Assembly: GCA_947488175.1 (NCBI GenBank) | Contig: CANKYO010000003.1 | Coordinates: 62,001-126,000, forward strand | Length of the DNA stretch: 64,000 nt | Direction of reading: 5' to 3' | Source of the DNA: an uncultured Paracoccaceae bacterium | GTDB taxonomy: Bacteria > Pseudomonadota > Alphaproteobacteria > Rhodobacterales > Rhodobacteraceae | Shown: piece by piece, positions 8,398 through 17,783 of the stretch | How the letters are laid out: each line of letters opens with the position of its first letter | Position numbering within the stretch: position 1 is the stretch's first letter | Program-made: the position numbers and the translations under genes | Notes under the pieces: generated by a model | Told to the model about the DNA's origin: nothing | The model's database searches: none | Seen by the model: the letters and a program-made list of their open reading frames with translations, nothing else

Positions 8398-9540
8398 CTA
8401 GAACGAACACTCAGCGGCGTATGCGTCACCATGGCTTTCCAGCGCCGTGCCGATGATCTTGTTGGTGTAGATGTCACCTTCCTTGATCACCTCGCGCACA
8501 TAGATGTTCTGGATTGGGTGATTGTTCGGCCCGAATGCAAAGTCGCCACGTGTGCTTTGGAAATTTGCGGCCTGAAGGGCGGCCCGGAACGCATCCTGAT
8601 CGTTGATATCCGCAGTTTCCATCGCGCTGAGCAACAGGTTGGCGGTGTCGAAGCCCTGGCTGGCGTAAAGCGATGGAAGCCGTCCATATTCGGCCTGGAA
8701 GCTTTCCACAAATGCGACATTCGCGGGGTTGTCGAGGTCTTTGTTCCATTGCGATGTGTTCACGACGCCCACGGCGGCATCGCCCACAGCCTGTAGAATA
8801 CCCTGGTCAAAGCTGAACGCTGGTCCGACAACGGGGATATCAACACCGCTATCCGCGTATTGCTTGAGGAACGAGATTCCCATGCCGCCAGGCAGGAAGA
8901 AGAACACGCTGTCTGCACCGGACGCCCGGATTTGTGCAATTTCAGAAGCGTAGTCGGTTTGGCCGAGTTCGGTGAAGAGCTCGCCTGCCAATTCACCTTC
9001 GTAGAGGCGTTTGTAACCGGTTAACGCGTCCTGACCTGCGGGATAATTGGGTGCGAGAATGAAGGAATTGCTGTAGCCGGCGGTATTGGCATAAGCGCCC
9101 GCAGCCTCGTGCAGGTTGTCGTTCTGCCAGGCAACGTTGAAGTAGTTTGGATGACATCCACGCCCGGCAAGAGCGGATGGACCTGCATTGGGTGACAAGT
9201 AGAATTTGTCTTGCGCGACGGCGCCCGGCACAACTGCCATGGCGAGGTTTGACCAGATGATCCCGGTCAAAACATCGACTTTTTCGGACTGGATCAGCTT
9301 GTCAGCCAATTGCACCGCGACGTCTGGTTTGCGCTGGTCGTCTTCGATGATGACTTCGATATTTTCATTGCCTGACTGGGCAATGGCCAGCATGAAGCCG
9401 TCACGGACATCGATGCCGAGGCCAGCGCCGCCGCCGGACAGCGTGGTGATCATCCCGACTTTGACGCCGCCATGCCCATCGGCAAGACTGATTGTCCCGA
9501 TGGCGGACAACGCCACCGCAGCTACAAGTTTCCTAATCAT
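8398..9540 (-). CDS. Periplasmic substrate-binding protein of the Liv-type ABC importer
   Basis: This 380-residue Peripla_BP_6-type protein has a Sec signal peptide (MIRKLVAAVALSAIGTISLADG, cleavage near residue 21). The mature part starts VKVGMITTLSGGGAGLG, the typical opening of LivK-like proteins. VDVLTGIIWSNLAMAVVP and the hinge segment FILAPNYPAGQDALTGYKR are also family features. It is first in the operon and probably has the main promoter in the 123 bp upstream. The ligand cannot be read from the sequence; genes nearby give no clue. Confidence 0.9.
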   Translation of the reverse strand: MIRKLVAAVALSAIGTISLADGHGGVKVGMITTLSGGGAGLGIDVRDGFMLAIAQSGNENIEVIIEDDQRKPDVAVQLADKLIQSEKVDVLTGIIWSNLAMAVVPGAVAQDKFYLSPNAGPSALAGRGCHPNYFNVAWQNDNLHEAAGAYANTAGYSNSFILAPNYPAGQDALTGYKRLYEGELAGELFTELGQTDYASEIAQIRASGADSVFFFLPGGMGISFLKQYADSGVDIPVVGPAFSFDQGILQAVGDAAVGVVNTSQWNKDLDNPANVAFVESFQAEYGRLPSLYASQGFDTANLLLSAMETADINDQDAFRAALQAANFQSTRGDFAFGPNNHPIQNIYVREVIKEGDIYTNKIIGTALESHGDAYAAECSF

Positions 9541-9663
9541 TATTGTTCACTCCCCTAGGTATTCATTCTTTGCTGTATGGAACGCTTGCCGGATCGAAAT
9601 GGTCAAGGGCAGAGCGGCTGTTTTTTGCAGTTTTTCGTTGTGGTTGGGTGAAGTAGCCGGTCA

Positions 9664-11247
9664 CTATCGCCGCACCCGACGCTTGGCTTTGGCAGGCTGA
9701 TTGGCTGGAAGCGGGCTGATGTCCCCGGTGGTTGCTGTCACCTCGTCCATAGGGTGTTTGCGTCGCTTTCTGACCTTCAGCGCCGGCGCGGCGGCCGGTA
9801 TCGGATCGACGTCGGGTACGATGCTGACGGCGGGCTCTTCGGTGCGCCGCGACGCTTCGCTGGCCTCAATGTAGCGCCCCATCAAGGCTCCGGCGATCAG
9901 GAGCGTGATGGGTCGCAGTGATGAGTTCGGCAGAAGGTCAACAAGGTTGGCGGCAAGCACGATAGAAAGGCCAGCGGTCGCAATCGAGATATCCAGCCGT
10001 CGCCGGTTTAGTGCCAATAAGATGATTGGGATCGTGATCAGACCAAACCGGGCGATGTAGCCAAACCAACCGAATGTGCCGATGAAGATGATCCAGGCGC
10101 CATCCGTTACGCTGAGATTCCGGCCGGTATAGATATCGTAGACCATATTACGTCCCCAACTCCCCCAGCCGAAGAGCGGTTTTTCATTGGCTTTTTCGAG
10201 CAACCGATCTTCGTTATCGAGCCGGAACTTCAAAGATTGTGCGCGATCTTCGCTGTAACTGAGGGCGATTTCATGGATTTCCTCGGTCGGGACGTAACCG
10301 GCGCCACGCAGCATGGGATAAAGGATCACGACCCCTGCGAGTATCGCCGCAACCAACAGCTGCCCCCTTGTTTTTGTGAGGATTACAAAGGGCAGAAGGG
10401 CCAAGCTGATCAGCAATGCGCCAACGCTTTTGGCGAGAACCAAGGTAAACAACAACCAACCAAGTGAGAGCAACCAAACAGACGCGTTGGTGGCCGTCTT
10501 GCGAGAATGCCGCCAAAGCGCTCCGGCAGCCAGAACACACATCGACAGCAAAATGCCGAGCGACAGCCCGTGGTCGAGAAAGACCAGCGGACGAAAGCCC
10601 CCGGCCCGCATGTGCTGCAGAAACGAACTTGCAGTGAAGCCATAAAGTGTGCGGTTGAGTTGGGGACTCATCCGGACTTCCCACAAGGCCAGAAGGGAGT
10701 ATCCGAGAAGAGCGATGCAGAGCACCTTCAGAATAACCACGTGGCTTTCCGGGCTGCTGAGATATCGTCGCCCCAACCAGAACGGGAGCAGGAAAAAGAG
10801 AGTGAACCCCAGCATCGAAAGGGTGTCGTAGGGTCGCAGGCCGGGCAGCACCAATGGACCGGCAAAGATCGGATCGCTGTTTGTCAGCACTGTCAACACT
10901 GGGGCCATCAGAATCATGGCGTAGACCAGCATCAGGATGATCCTGCCGCGTGATTTCCTGACCGGTTTGGCTTCGCTTGTTGACGTTGTGGCTGTGTCGT
11001 TCCACCGGTTGGCCTGTTTTTCCTGCCGCAACTTTAGCCAGCACATGATGGCGACTGACAGCGAGGTCAGTTCGAATTTGGTGATGGTCGGAATGGCGGG
11101 AAGGTCAAACCCCATACGTGCGGGCAGAAAGAGATAACCCAGCACCATTGACCACATCAACGCCGGCACCAGTGGTTGCTTGCGGAAGATGACAAAAACA
11201 ACCAACGGCCAGGAATAAAAGACAATATGCGCAATAATGTTGGGCAT
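9664..11247 (-). CDS. Wzy/O-antigen-ligase-like polysaccharide polymerase
   Basis: This 527-residue membrane protein has about ten hydrophobic helices, a large loop containing ENDRLLEKANEKPLFGWGSWG, and a strongly basic cytoplasmic tail (KVRKRRKH and KAKRRVRR near the end). The xxPLFGWGxWG segment and overall topology match O-antigen ligase/ExoQ-like polymerases, which join polysaccharide repeat units at the periplasmic face. It is divergent from a glycosyltransferase gene with 131 bp between them. No clear ribosome site precedes the ATG at 11247, where a GGTTTAAACC palindrome lies at 11251-11260. The polymerase-versus-ligase distinction cannot be made from sequence. Confidence 0.75.
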   Translation of the reverse strand: MPNIIAHIVFYSWPLVVFVIFRKQPLVPALMWSMVLGYLFLPARMGFDLPAIPTITKFELTSLSVAIMCWLKLRQEKQANRWNDTATTSTSEAKPVRKSRGRIILMLVYAMILMAPVLTVLTNSDPIFAGPLVLPGLRPYDTLSMLGFTLFFLLPFWLGRRYLSSPESHVVILKVLCIALLGYSLLALWEVRMSPQLNRTLYGFTASSFLQHMRAGGFRPLVFLDHGLSLGILLSMCVLAAGALWRHSRKTATNASVWLLSLGWLLFTLVLAKSVGALLISLALLPFVILTKTRGQLLVAAILAGVVILYPMLRGAGYVPTEEIHEIALSYSEDRAQSLKFRLDNEDRLLEKANEKPLFGWGSWGRNMVYDIYTGRNLSVTDGAWIIFIGTFGWFGYIARFGLITIPIILLALNRRRLDISIATAGLSIVLAANLVDLLPNSSLRPITLLIAGALMGRYIEASEASRRTEEPAVSIVPDVDPIPAAAPALKVRKRRKHPMDEVTATTGDISPLPANQPAKAKRRVRR

Positions 11248-11378
11248 GAGGGTTTAAACCATCTTTGTGATAGACGTGGCCAGTGAAAAGACTTCAACAC
11301 TATGTTTGCCACGCATACCGCTGTCAGCCTGAAAACGAAACCGGCACAAATCTGTTGGCTTGATCGTGAATCATCGCT

Positions 11379-12374
11379 ATGGACCCCGCGATGACAAAGA
11401 CCTCTCAGATTACTGGCGTTGTGGCCATCGGGCGCAACGAAGGCGAACGCCTGAAGCGATGTCTGAGATCTGTCGTTGGTGAAGATGTCCCGGCCGTCTA
11501 TGTCGATTCAGGGTCCAGTGATGACAGCGTCGCGTTTGCGGACAAGATGGGTGTTCCGATTGTCGATCTGGATATGTCTATTCCCTTTACCGCGGCTCGT
11601 GCGCGGAATGCTGGCTATGAGAAGCTTGTCAGCCTGCATCCGGAATTGGATTATGTTCAATTTGTTGACGGCGATTGCGAGGTTGTCCGTGGATGGCTGG
11701 CCGAGGCCGCGGCGACATTGCAAAGTGACGAAAAACTCGGTGTCGTCACCGGCTGGCGATCCGAGATCAAGCCGGATGAAACTGTCTATAACGCAATCTG
11801 TCACGATGAGTGGCGCGCGCCAGCAGGGCCCATCGAAGCATGTGGCGGTGATATGATGGTGCGTCGTGCCGCCTACGATCAAATAGGCGGGTTCAATGAT
11901 ACCGTGATTGCCGCAGAGGATGATGAGTTTTGCATTCGCATTGGTGCTGCGGGATGGAAGTTGCTTCGCCTGCCACGGGAAATGACCCGGCATGATGCAG
12001 CGATCTATCGCTTTGGCCAATGGTGGAAGCGCGCGGTAAGGGCCGGACACGGGTTTGCGCAGGTTGGCGATATGCATAACAGCTATTTTTCCGCCCCGCG
12101 GCGGCGTGTTTTGTTTTATGCCGTGGTACTTCCTTTATTCTCGATTGTGGGTCTATTGGTCTGGTGGCCGTTGGTAACGGTTGCCGCTTTGATCTATTTG
12201 GCGTCATTTGCAAAAACAACGATGAGCCTTATCAGAGCAGGAAAGACCGTCGGTCCGGCGATGCACCATGCTTTGTTCATGGTCTTGTCAAAATTTCCGA
12301 ACCTGATCGGGTTCATACAGTATTACCAGCGCAAACGCCGCGGTTCAGAGATGCGGATTATTGAGTACAAGTAG
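11379..12374 (+). CDS. Glycosyltransferase family 2, membrane-associated
   Basis: This is a GT-A fold glycosyltransferase. The N-terminal nucleotide-binding segment is VVAIGRNEGERLKRCLRSVV, followed by VYVDSGSSDDSV. The metal-binding acidic motif is VDGDCEV, and EDDEFCIRIGAAGWKLLRLP is the usual acceptor-side region. One or two hydrophobic helices near the C-terminus (LPLFSIVGLLVWWPLVTVAALIYL) suggest membrane attachment. It is 331 residues from the ATG at 11379, or 327 from the ATG at 11391; neither has a strong ribosome site. The next gene starts 17 nt after its stop, so the two are likely cotranscribed. Confidence 0.85.
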   Translation: MDPAMTKTSQITGVVAIGRNEGERLKRCLRSVVGEDVPAVYVDSGSSDDSVAFADKMGVPIVDLDMSIPFTAARARNAGYEKLVSLHPELDYVQFVDGDCEVVRGWLAEAAATLQSDEKLGVVTGWRSEIKPDETVYNAICHDEWRAPAGPIEACGGDMMVRRAAYDQIGGFNDTVIAAEDDEFCIRIGAAGWKLLRLPREMTRHDAAIYRFGQWWKRAVRAGHGFAQVGDMHNSYFSAPRRRVLFYAVVLPLFSIVGLLVWWPLVTVAALIYLASFAKTTMSLIRAGKTVGPAMHHALFMVLSKFPNLIGFIQYYQRKRRGSEMRIIEYK

Positions 12375-12391
12375 CATTTTGAGGATGATTG

Positions 12392-14500
12392 ATGACAGCC
12401 AAAGAATTACGTGTGGGCCTTGTTGGGGCCGGGTACATTGCGTCCCGTCATGCCACGGCCGTTGAGCTGAGCAAGCAAGGCCGCGTGACGGCTGTTTGTG
12501 ATGTGTCCGATACCGCGGCTCGGGAGTTTGCGGATTCGATAGGTGCTGCGCCCTTTACCTCGGTTGACGCGATGATTGCGGCGCGGGTCTGCGACGTAGT
12601 TCACATTCTGACACCGCCCCAGACCCATGCAGATTTGGCGATCAAGTGCCTTGAGGCGGGTTTGAACGTCTTTGTGGAAAAGCCGTTTGCATTGTCTAGT
12701 GATCAGACGGATGCGGTTTTGAAGGCCGAGCAGACGTCAACAGGGCAGGTTGCTGTCTGTCATAACTTTCTGGGATTGTCGTCCTACACCAAGCTGAAGC
12801 GACTGATCGACGATGGGACTATTGGCCGAATTGATGCGCTGGAGGTGAATTGGCGGTTCCCGCTGACGCCGTTGCGGTCTGGTCCTTACAATCTGTGGAT
12901 GTTGCGCGAACCGCAGAACCTGTTTTTCGAAATAGGGCCACATCTTTTTGCATTTGCTGCCGATCTTGCGGGCGAATTGACCGATGTGCAGGTTGCAGTC
13001 GGCAAGCCGATTGCATTGCCCGGAAACCTTGGCGTGCGTCATCAGACATGGCGTGTCTTGGCCAAGGCTGGATCGATTGATGTGACGATCAATATCTCGC
13101 TGGTGGAGGGCGTTGATGACAGGTCTGTCTTCGTCCGTGGAACCAATGCGATTGCTAGGTTGGACTATGCCCAGGATACGCTGAATTTGCGGTATGAGAA
13201 TGCGGCGGAACTGGTGATTAGCCCATTGTCGCTGCAACTGGCGCAGGCGGGTCAGAGTATCAGGAATGGCGTTGTGAATGCTGCCAAGCAGTTGGTGTCG
13301 TTGAACCGCAAGAACCCCTATGACCTGAGTTTCACGAATACCGTTCAGAACGTTTACGATGCGTTCGTGGCGGGCAAGGCGATGGATCCACGATATTCTG
13401 GAGCGACCGCTGCGCTGGTCGTCAAGAACATCGAAGCTGTAACTCAAAGCGCGGGTGATGCGGTGGTTGCGCCGCAAGTGGCACCGGTGACTGGTCAACC
13501 AAACCCCACGGTTCTTGTCGTGGGCGGGACCGGGTTTATCGGCCGCCATTTGACCCGATCGCTTGTCTCTGCGGGTTATGATGTGCGGGTTTTGTCGCGC
13601 GGTTCTGGTGGTCCGTTTTCGGACATTCCTGACCGGGTGGAGATGTTTTCCGCGTCATTGAAGGACGCCGATAGCCTTGCCCGCGCTATGGAGGGCATCA
13701 AAGTTGTTTATCATCTGGCCAAGTCGGACAATGCCACCTGGGACGGTTATCTGGAAAATGATGTGGCTGTCACGGAACGGCTGGCCGAGGCCGCGCTGGC
13801 CGCTGGCGTGGATCGCTTCATCTACACCGGCACGATCGCGTCTTACGATATGTCCGATCCGTCAAAGACCATTACCGAGGCGTCCGGATTTGGCGACGAT
13901 ATTGAGGAGCGCAATCTTTACGCCCGCGCTAAGGCCCTGAGCGAAGACCGCTTACTGGAGATGCATCAATCGCGCGGTCTGCCGCTTGTCATTGCGCGGC
14001 CGGGCATTGTGATCGGTAAGGGCGGCCCGTTGCAGCATTGGGGCATTGGCAAATGGAATGGTGCCGGGGCCGTTCAGTTATGGGGTAGTGGCCGAAACAT
14101 CCTGCCTTTCGTTCTGATCGACGATGTGTCTGATGGCCTGATCCGGATGATCGATAACGACAAGGCGCTGGGCCAGTCTTATAACCTGATCGGTGAGCCG
14201 ATGCTGACCGGGCGCGGCTATTTCGATGCCATTCATCAGTCGATGAACGCGCGGCTGCGGGTGAAATCGTCGTCATTCATGATGCTGCATCTGACTGAAA
14301 AGCTGAAATATACTTTGAAGGACAAGGTGTTGCGTAAGCGGAACCTGTCGAAGATTTCACTGGCCGACTGGAAATCGCGTGGGCACCTTTCGCCGTTTGA
14401 CAATGCGAAAGCCAAGGCCGATCTGGGCTGGCAGCCGGTGCAGGACAAGGATGAATTCGTGCGCCGCGCGATTGTTGAGGCGGATCTGTTCGGATTCTAG
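12392..14500 (+). CDS. Fusion of Gfo/Idh/MocA oxidoreductase and NAD-dependent epimerase/dehydratase
   Basis: The 702-residue protein joins two NAD(P)-binding enzymes. Residues about 1-330 are Gfo/Idh/MocA type: Rossmann motif GLVGAGYIASRHA, then GLNVFVEKPFALS with the conserved EKP. Residues about 370-700 are an extended SDR: TVLVVGGTGFIGRHL, then an apparent NLYARAKALSEDRLLE segment carrying the YxxxK motif. The pair suggests oxidation/reduction and epimerisation of a nucleotide sugar for the neighbouring glycan pathway; the actual substrate is unknown. The ATG at 12392 is chosen because GAGG lies 7 nt upstream; a TTG lies one codon before it. Its stop shares CTAG with the stop of the convergent glycosyltransferase. 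Confidence 0.85.
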   Translation: MTAKELRVGLVGAGYIASRHATAVELSKQGRVTAVCDVSDTAAREFADSIGAAPFTSVDAMIAARVCDVVHILTPPQTHADLAIKCLEAGLNVFVEKPFALSSDQTDAVLKAEQTSTGQVAVCHNFLGLSSYTKLKRLIDDGTIGRIDALEVNWRFPLTPLRSGPYNLWMLREPQNLFFEIGPHLFAFAADLAGELTDVQVAVGKPIALPGNLGVRHQTWRVLAKAGSIDVTINISLVEGVDDRSVFVRGTNAIARLDYAQDTLNLRYENAAELVISPLSLQLAQAGQSIRNGVVNAAKQLVSLNRKNPYDLSFTNTVQNVYDAFVAGKAMDPRYSGATAALVVKNIEAVTQSAGDAVVAPQVAPVTGQPNPTVLVVGGTGFIGRHLTRSLVSAGYDVRVLSRGSGGPFSDIPDRVEMFSASLKDADSLARAMEGIKVVYHLAKSDNATWDGYLENDVAVTERLAEAALAAGVDRFIYTGTIASYDMSDPSKTITEASGFGDDIEERNLYARAKALSEDRLLEMHQSRGLPLVIARPGIVIGKGGPLQHWGIGKWNGAGAVQLWGSGRNILPFVLIDDVSDGLIRMIDNDKALGQSYNLIGEPMLTGRGYFDAIHQSMNARLRVKSSSFMMLHLTEKLKYTLKDKVLRKRNLSKISLADWKSRGHLSPFDNAKAKADLGWQPVQDKDEFVRRAIVEADLFGF

Positions 14501-15741
14501 GGGCGCAACGCGCCCTGTTCGCTTTGGTCGCGCAGGATTTGCAGCAGCCAAGCGGCTTCTTTGTCGATGTCGAAATCGTCGGTGACCTTTTGGCGCCCTG
14601 CCTGCCCCATCTGTTTGCAACGCGCCGGGTCTGAAAGAAGTTGGTCGAGCCGGTCTGTGAGTGTTGCCACGTCCCCGGGTGGGGTCAGGAAGCCGGATAC
14701 GCCTTCCTCGACAAGCTCGGAAATCCCGGCGACGCGGGATCCGATGACGGGAATGTGGCTGGCCATCGCTTCCATGAGCACGACCGGCACGCCTTCGGCG
14801 AAGCTGGGCAGGACCAGCATATCCGCGTCTTCCAGCATAGCGGCGACCTCGGCCTGGGTTTTGTAGCCGGCAAAGGTGGTATTGTCGGTTATGCCGAGGG
14901 TGTTTGCCTGCGCTTCGAGCGATTTTCGCGCGGCGCCGTCACCGATGATGGTGAGCGTGGCGTCGGGGTGTTTGGTTTTTATATTGGCGAAGGCTTCCAA
15001 CAGAAACGGCCCGCCTTTGACGGCATCGAGCCGTCCGACGAACAGGATGCGTTTGCCGAAATCTGTGCGGGCTTTGCGACCATAATTGTCGGGTTGCACA
15101 CCGCAATGCACGATTCTGACTTTGTGCCAGTGGCTTTGATCCGAAAACAGCATGAGCTGTGACCGGCAGAAGTGGCTGATGCTGATGACGTGTTTGGCGC
15201 GCGCGATCTTTTCGCCGATCCGCCAGTGCATGGGTTCGAAAAAAATTGCTGGCCCGTGTTCGGTGAAGCTGAAGGGGATGCCCGAGATTTCGCTGGTCAG
15301 CATGGCGACCGAGCAGCTTGAATTGCCGAAATGGTTGTGGAGATGTACCACACCTTCGCGCCGCAGGTGTTGGGCGAGAACGCCAGCCTCTGCGAAGTAG
15401 AAGAGTTGATAAAGAAGTGCCTTCACGCCGGGTTGGCGGGTGCGGAATGCCAGTCGCAGTGCGGAAAACCAGCGTCCGGGTGTGTGTTTGAGCGCCGCCA
15501 GATGCGCGCCGATCAGCCTGTGCGGGGCCTTGGCCGTTTCCAGAATGCAGAAGGTGGACGCCTGTTCTTCCAACTGGTCGTCCACGACATCTGCGGGTTT
15601 TGCGCGCCGTACCGTACAAGTGAGGATATCTGCACCGTGGGCCCGAAGTGCCGCAACCTCGCGCTGAATGAACGTGTGCGAAACCTTGGGGTATTCCCCT
15701 GTCAGATAGGCGATTTTGCCGGAGGTATTGGCGTTGGACAT
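14497..15741 (-). CDS. Glycosyltransferase family 4 (GT-B fold)
   Basis: The 414-residue enzyme has the GT4 pattern. The N-terminus GKIAYLTGEYPKVSHTFIQREVAAL is a motif seen in exopolysaccharide glycosyltransferases. The linker KRILFVGRLDAVKGGPFLLEAF and the C-terminal nucleotide-sugar site LPSFAEGVPVVLMEAMA (E-x7-E) follow. It probably adds a sugar to a lipid-linked intermediate at the inner membrane. The ATG at 15741 gives the expected N-terminus. It lies downstream of another leftward glycosyltransferase gene with a 66-bp gap, so the two may form an operon. Confidence 0.9.
   Translation of the reverse strand: MSNANTSGKIAYLTGEYPKVSHTFIQREVAALRAHGADILTCTVRRAKPADVVDDQLEEQASTFCILETAKAPHRLIGAHLAALKHTPGRWFSALRLAFRTRQPGVKALLYQLFYFAEAGVLAQHLRREGVVHLHNHFGNSSCSVAMLTSEISGIPFSFTEHGPAIFFEPMHWRIGEKIARAKHVISISHFCRSQLMLFSDQSHWHKVRIVHCGVQPDNYGRKARTDFGKRILFVGRLDAVKGGPFLLEAFANIKTKHPDATLTIIGDGAARKSLEAQANTLGITDNTTFAGYKTQAEVAAMLEDADMLVLPSFAEGVPVVLMEAMASHIPVIGSRVAGISELVEEGVSGFLTPPGDVATLTDRLDQLLSDPARCKQMGQAGRQKVTDDFDIDKEAAWLLQILRDQSEQGALRP
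14501..14515 (+). terminator. Short GC hairpin directly after the fusion-gene stop
   Basis: GGGCGC (14501-14506), loop AAC, GCGCCC (14510-14515), immediately after the TAG of the rightward gene and inside the 3' end of the leftward one. A TGTTC run follows. Compact enough to act as a terminator for the rightward transcript, but it could simply be coding sequence. Confidence 0.35.
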
Positions 15742-15807
15742 GCTAAAAATACTCGTTTTTCATAATACTTGCTAAATCAGGCAGCGTGCCTTTCATGTCA
15801 AAGAAAT

Positions 15808-16641
15808 TCATCGACCACGGGTCCAGTCGGTCGATTTGCGGCCCATGCGCACCATGATGTGGACGGTAAGGTAAACCAGAAACCCGATGGGTGCGTGCGC
15901 AAAAAGGCGGATCATGTCCTGCGGTCGCAGTCGCGCCTTACCTTCGTTTGCCATCAGTTCGGGGTAGAGTCTGTTGACCTCGGCCACGCCGATATCCTGA
16001 CGCCGCCGCACCTTGATCAGGTTTTGCAGCCCTTCGACCATAGGCCAGTGATATTGCGCCGGAACCTCGATCCGTTCCTGGGGTGCGAATTGCAGCCGGA
16101 CATAGGTGTCATCGGAAATGATATCAGGGAATTTGCCCCAGCGTGCCCGCCCTGCGGTATTAACGGCAAAAAGACCCGCACCGACTGCGCCCGATTTGAT
16201 GAACGGCAGTTGCGTCCAGATCTTTGCATAGCCGCGGGTGACCCAGCTGTTTGCCGGGGCGACGACCAGCGTGCCGGTCGCGTATCGCGCGTTGGGTTCA
16301 GCGAGTGCCGTGCGAAGCTGACCGATCAATGCAGGATCGCAGATGACATCGGCGTCAAGATAAATGCGGGCTTTGCCCTTGGCGCGGTCATCAGCGGTAT
16401 TGAGCGCGCCGAGTTTGCCGCCATCGGCAAGGTCAAGAACAACCAGATCCCATCCGCGATCCGCGAAAGGCCCGGCTTGTGCCTGTGCCTTGTCAACCGT
16501 CTGATCCGTACAGGCATTCGCGGCGACGATCACCTCAACCGGGCCTGTTTCATCTTGTGCCAGTAGTGCGTTCAGGCAGCTTGTGATCAGCTTTTCCTCG
16601 TTCCGGGCGGCGATGATCACGGTGATGATGGTGTCAGTCAT
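15808..16641 (-). CDS. Glycosyltransferase family 2
   Basis: This 277-residue GT-A enzyme has the N-terminal TVIIAARNEEKLITSCLNALL, then VIVAANACTDQTVD, the acidic metal motif YLDADVIC, and a downstream ISDDTYVRLQF that supplies the catalytic-base region. The C-terminal part is mildly hydrophobic (IGFLVYLTVHIMV), pointing to membrane association. It is transcribed leftwards, divergent from the WecG-like gene with 123 bp between starts, and upstream of the GT4 gene. Sugar and acceptor are unknown. Confidence 0.85.
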   Translation of the reverse strand: MTDTIITVIIAARNEEKLITSCLNALLAQDETGPVEVIVAANACTDQTVDKAQAQAGPFADRGWDLVVLDLADGGKLGALNTADDRAKGKARIYLDADVICDPALIGQLRTALAEPNARYATGTLVVAPANSWVTRGYAKIWTQLPFIKSGAVGAGLFAVNTAGRARWGKFPDIISDDTYVRLQFAPQERIEVPAQYHWPMVEGLQNLIKVRRRQDIGVAEVNRLYPELMANEGKARLRPQDMIRLFAHAPIGFLVYLTVHIMVRMGRKSTDWTRGR

Positions 16642-16764
16642 GCCAAGCTTTCAAACCGTATGCCCGGCCTGTTATGGACGGTATCGGATGTATTGGACAG
16701 ACTGGTCGCGCTGTGCGATGAAAGATGCTGTTTGAAAAAGTCATAATGAACGTCAGGATTTGTT

Positions 16765-17544
16765 GTGCGTGAGAGTGTTGCGTCATCTGAACAGGTAATC
16801 AATGGCACAGGCCCGTTGGCGCTGGTGAATTTCCCTGACCGGCAAGCGTTTTTTGATGATGTCATCGCCCGGTTGCAGCAAAAGCAGGGATTTACGGTTG
16901 CGACCCTGAACCTTGATCACATCGTGAAGATGCGGCAGGACGCCCGATTTGCCGAGGCCTATGCCGGTCACAGTCATGTGGTCGCTGACGGCAACCCGAT
17001 TGTCTGGTTGTCGCGTCTGGCTGGTCGCAAGGTTGATCTGATGCCGGGGTCGGAACTGATTGCGCCGCTGGTGGCAATCGCGGCCAAACAGGATGTTCCA
17101 ATCGCGATGTTGGGGGCGACGCAGGAGACGCTGGACCTTGCTGCCGACCACCTGAAGGAAGACCATCCGGGGCTGCAGGTGGTGGCACGGATTGCGCCGG
17201 CCTTTGGTTTTGATCCTTTGGGGGATGCCGCTGCGGCAGCATTGCATGAGATCGACCAGTCTGGGGCCGGACTGTGTTTTCTGGCGCTGGGCGCGCCGAA
17301 ACAAGAGATTTTGGCGGAGCGCGGCGCAAGTCTCGCGCCGGGTTGCGGTTTTGTGTCTATCGGCGCCGGTCTGGATTTTATCGCTGGTCACCAGACACGC
17401 GCGCCAGTGTGGGTGCGTCGGATCGCGATGGAGTGGCTTTGGCGTATTCTGACAAACCCACGACGTCTGGCGAAACGCTATGCGCTGTGCTTTGCCATTC
17501 TGCCCGGTCTTGTTGCGTCATCGCTTCGCCAGCGCCGGACGTGA
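16765..17544 (+). CDS. WecG/TagA/CpsF-family glycosyltransferase
   Basis: A 259-residue GT26 protein. The family transfers N-acetylmannosaminuronic acid, ManNAc or glucose to a polyprenyl-linked first sugar in capsule, teichoic acid or enterobacterial common antigen synthesis. Recognised from VATLNLDHIVKMRQD, the HVVADGNPIVWLSRLAG segment (family DGxG/P-V motif), GATQETLDLAADHL, and FLALGAPKQEILAERGA. The start is a GTG at 16765; no better ATG is present in frame. With the GT2 and GT4 enzymes nearby it would supply an early step in a repeat unit. Confidence 0.9.
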   Translation: MRESVASSEQVINGTGPLALVNFPDRQAFFDDVIARLQQKQGFTVATLNLDHIVKMRQDARFAEAYAGHSHVVADGNPIVWLSRLAGRKVDLMPGSELIAPLVAIAAKQDVPIAMLGATQETLDLAADHLKEDHPGLQVVARIAPAFGFDPLGDAAAAALHEIDQSGAGLCFLALGAPKQEILAERGASLAPGCGFVSIGAGLDFIAGHQTRAPVWVRRIAMEWLWRILTNPRRLAKRYALCFAILPGLVASSLRQRRT

Positions 17545-17783
17545 TTTTCGCACAGACTGGCGGATTTGTCTGGCATAGGTTGGTCGGGAAAACATGACTG
17601 TTTTGGCAGGGTTGCTGCGTTTAACACTTCAATAGCAGCTGTGGATTGGGTAGTTTTGTCCCGTTACGGGCAAGGAATTTGAAGAAACTGGCGAGAGTCG
17701 CGAAGTAGACCTTCTGTGTCTCAAATTTGCCAAAAGACTGATTTATGCCGGGATTGTTGGTCCCGAAGGGAAGTATAGACGTA

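Noticed and set aside
11359..11374. FNR-type site TTGAT-N4-AATCA before the GT2 gene
   Set aside because: The right half-site does not match ATCAA; an isolated imperfect match is not enough.
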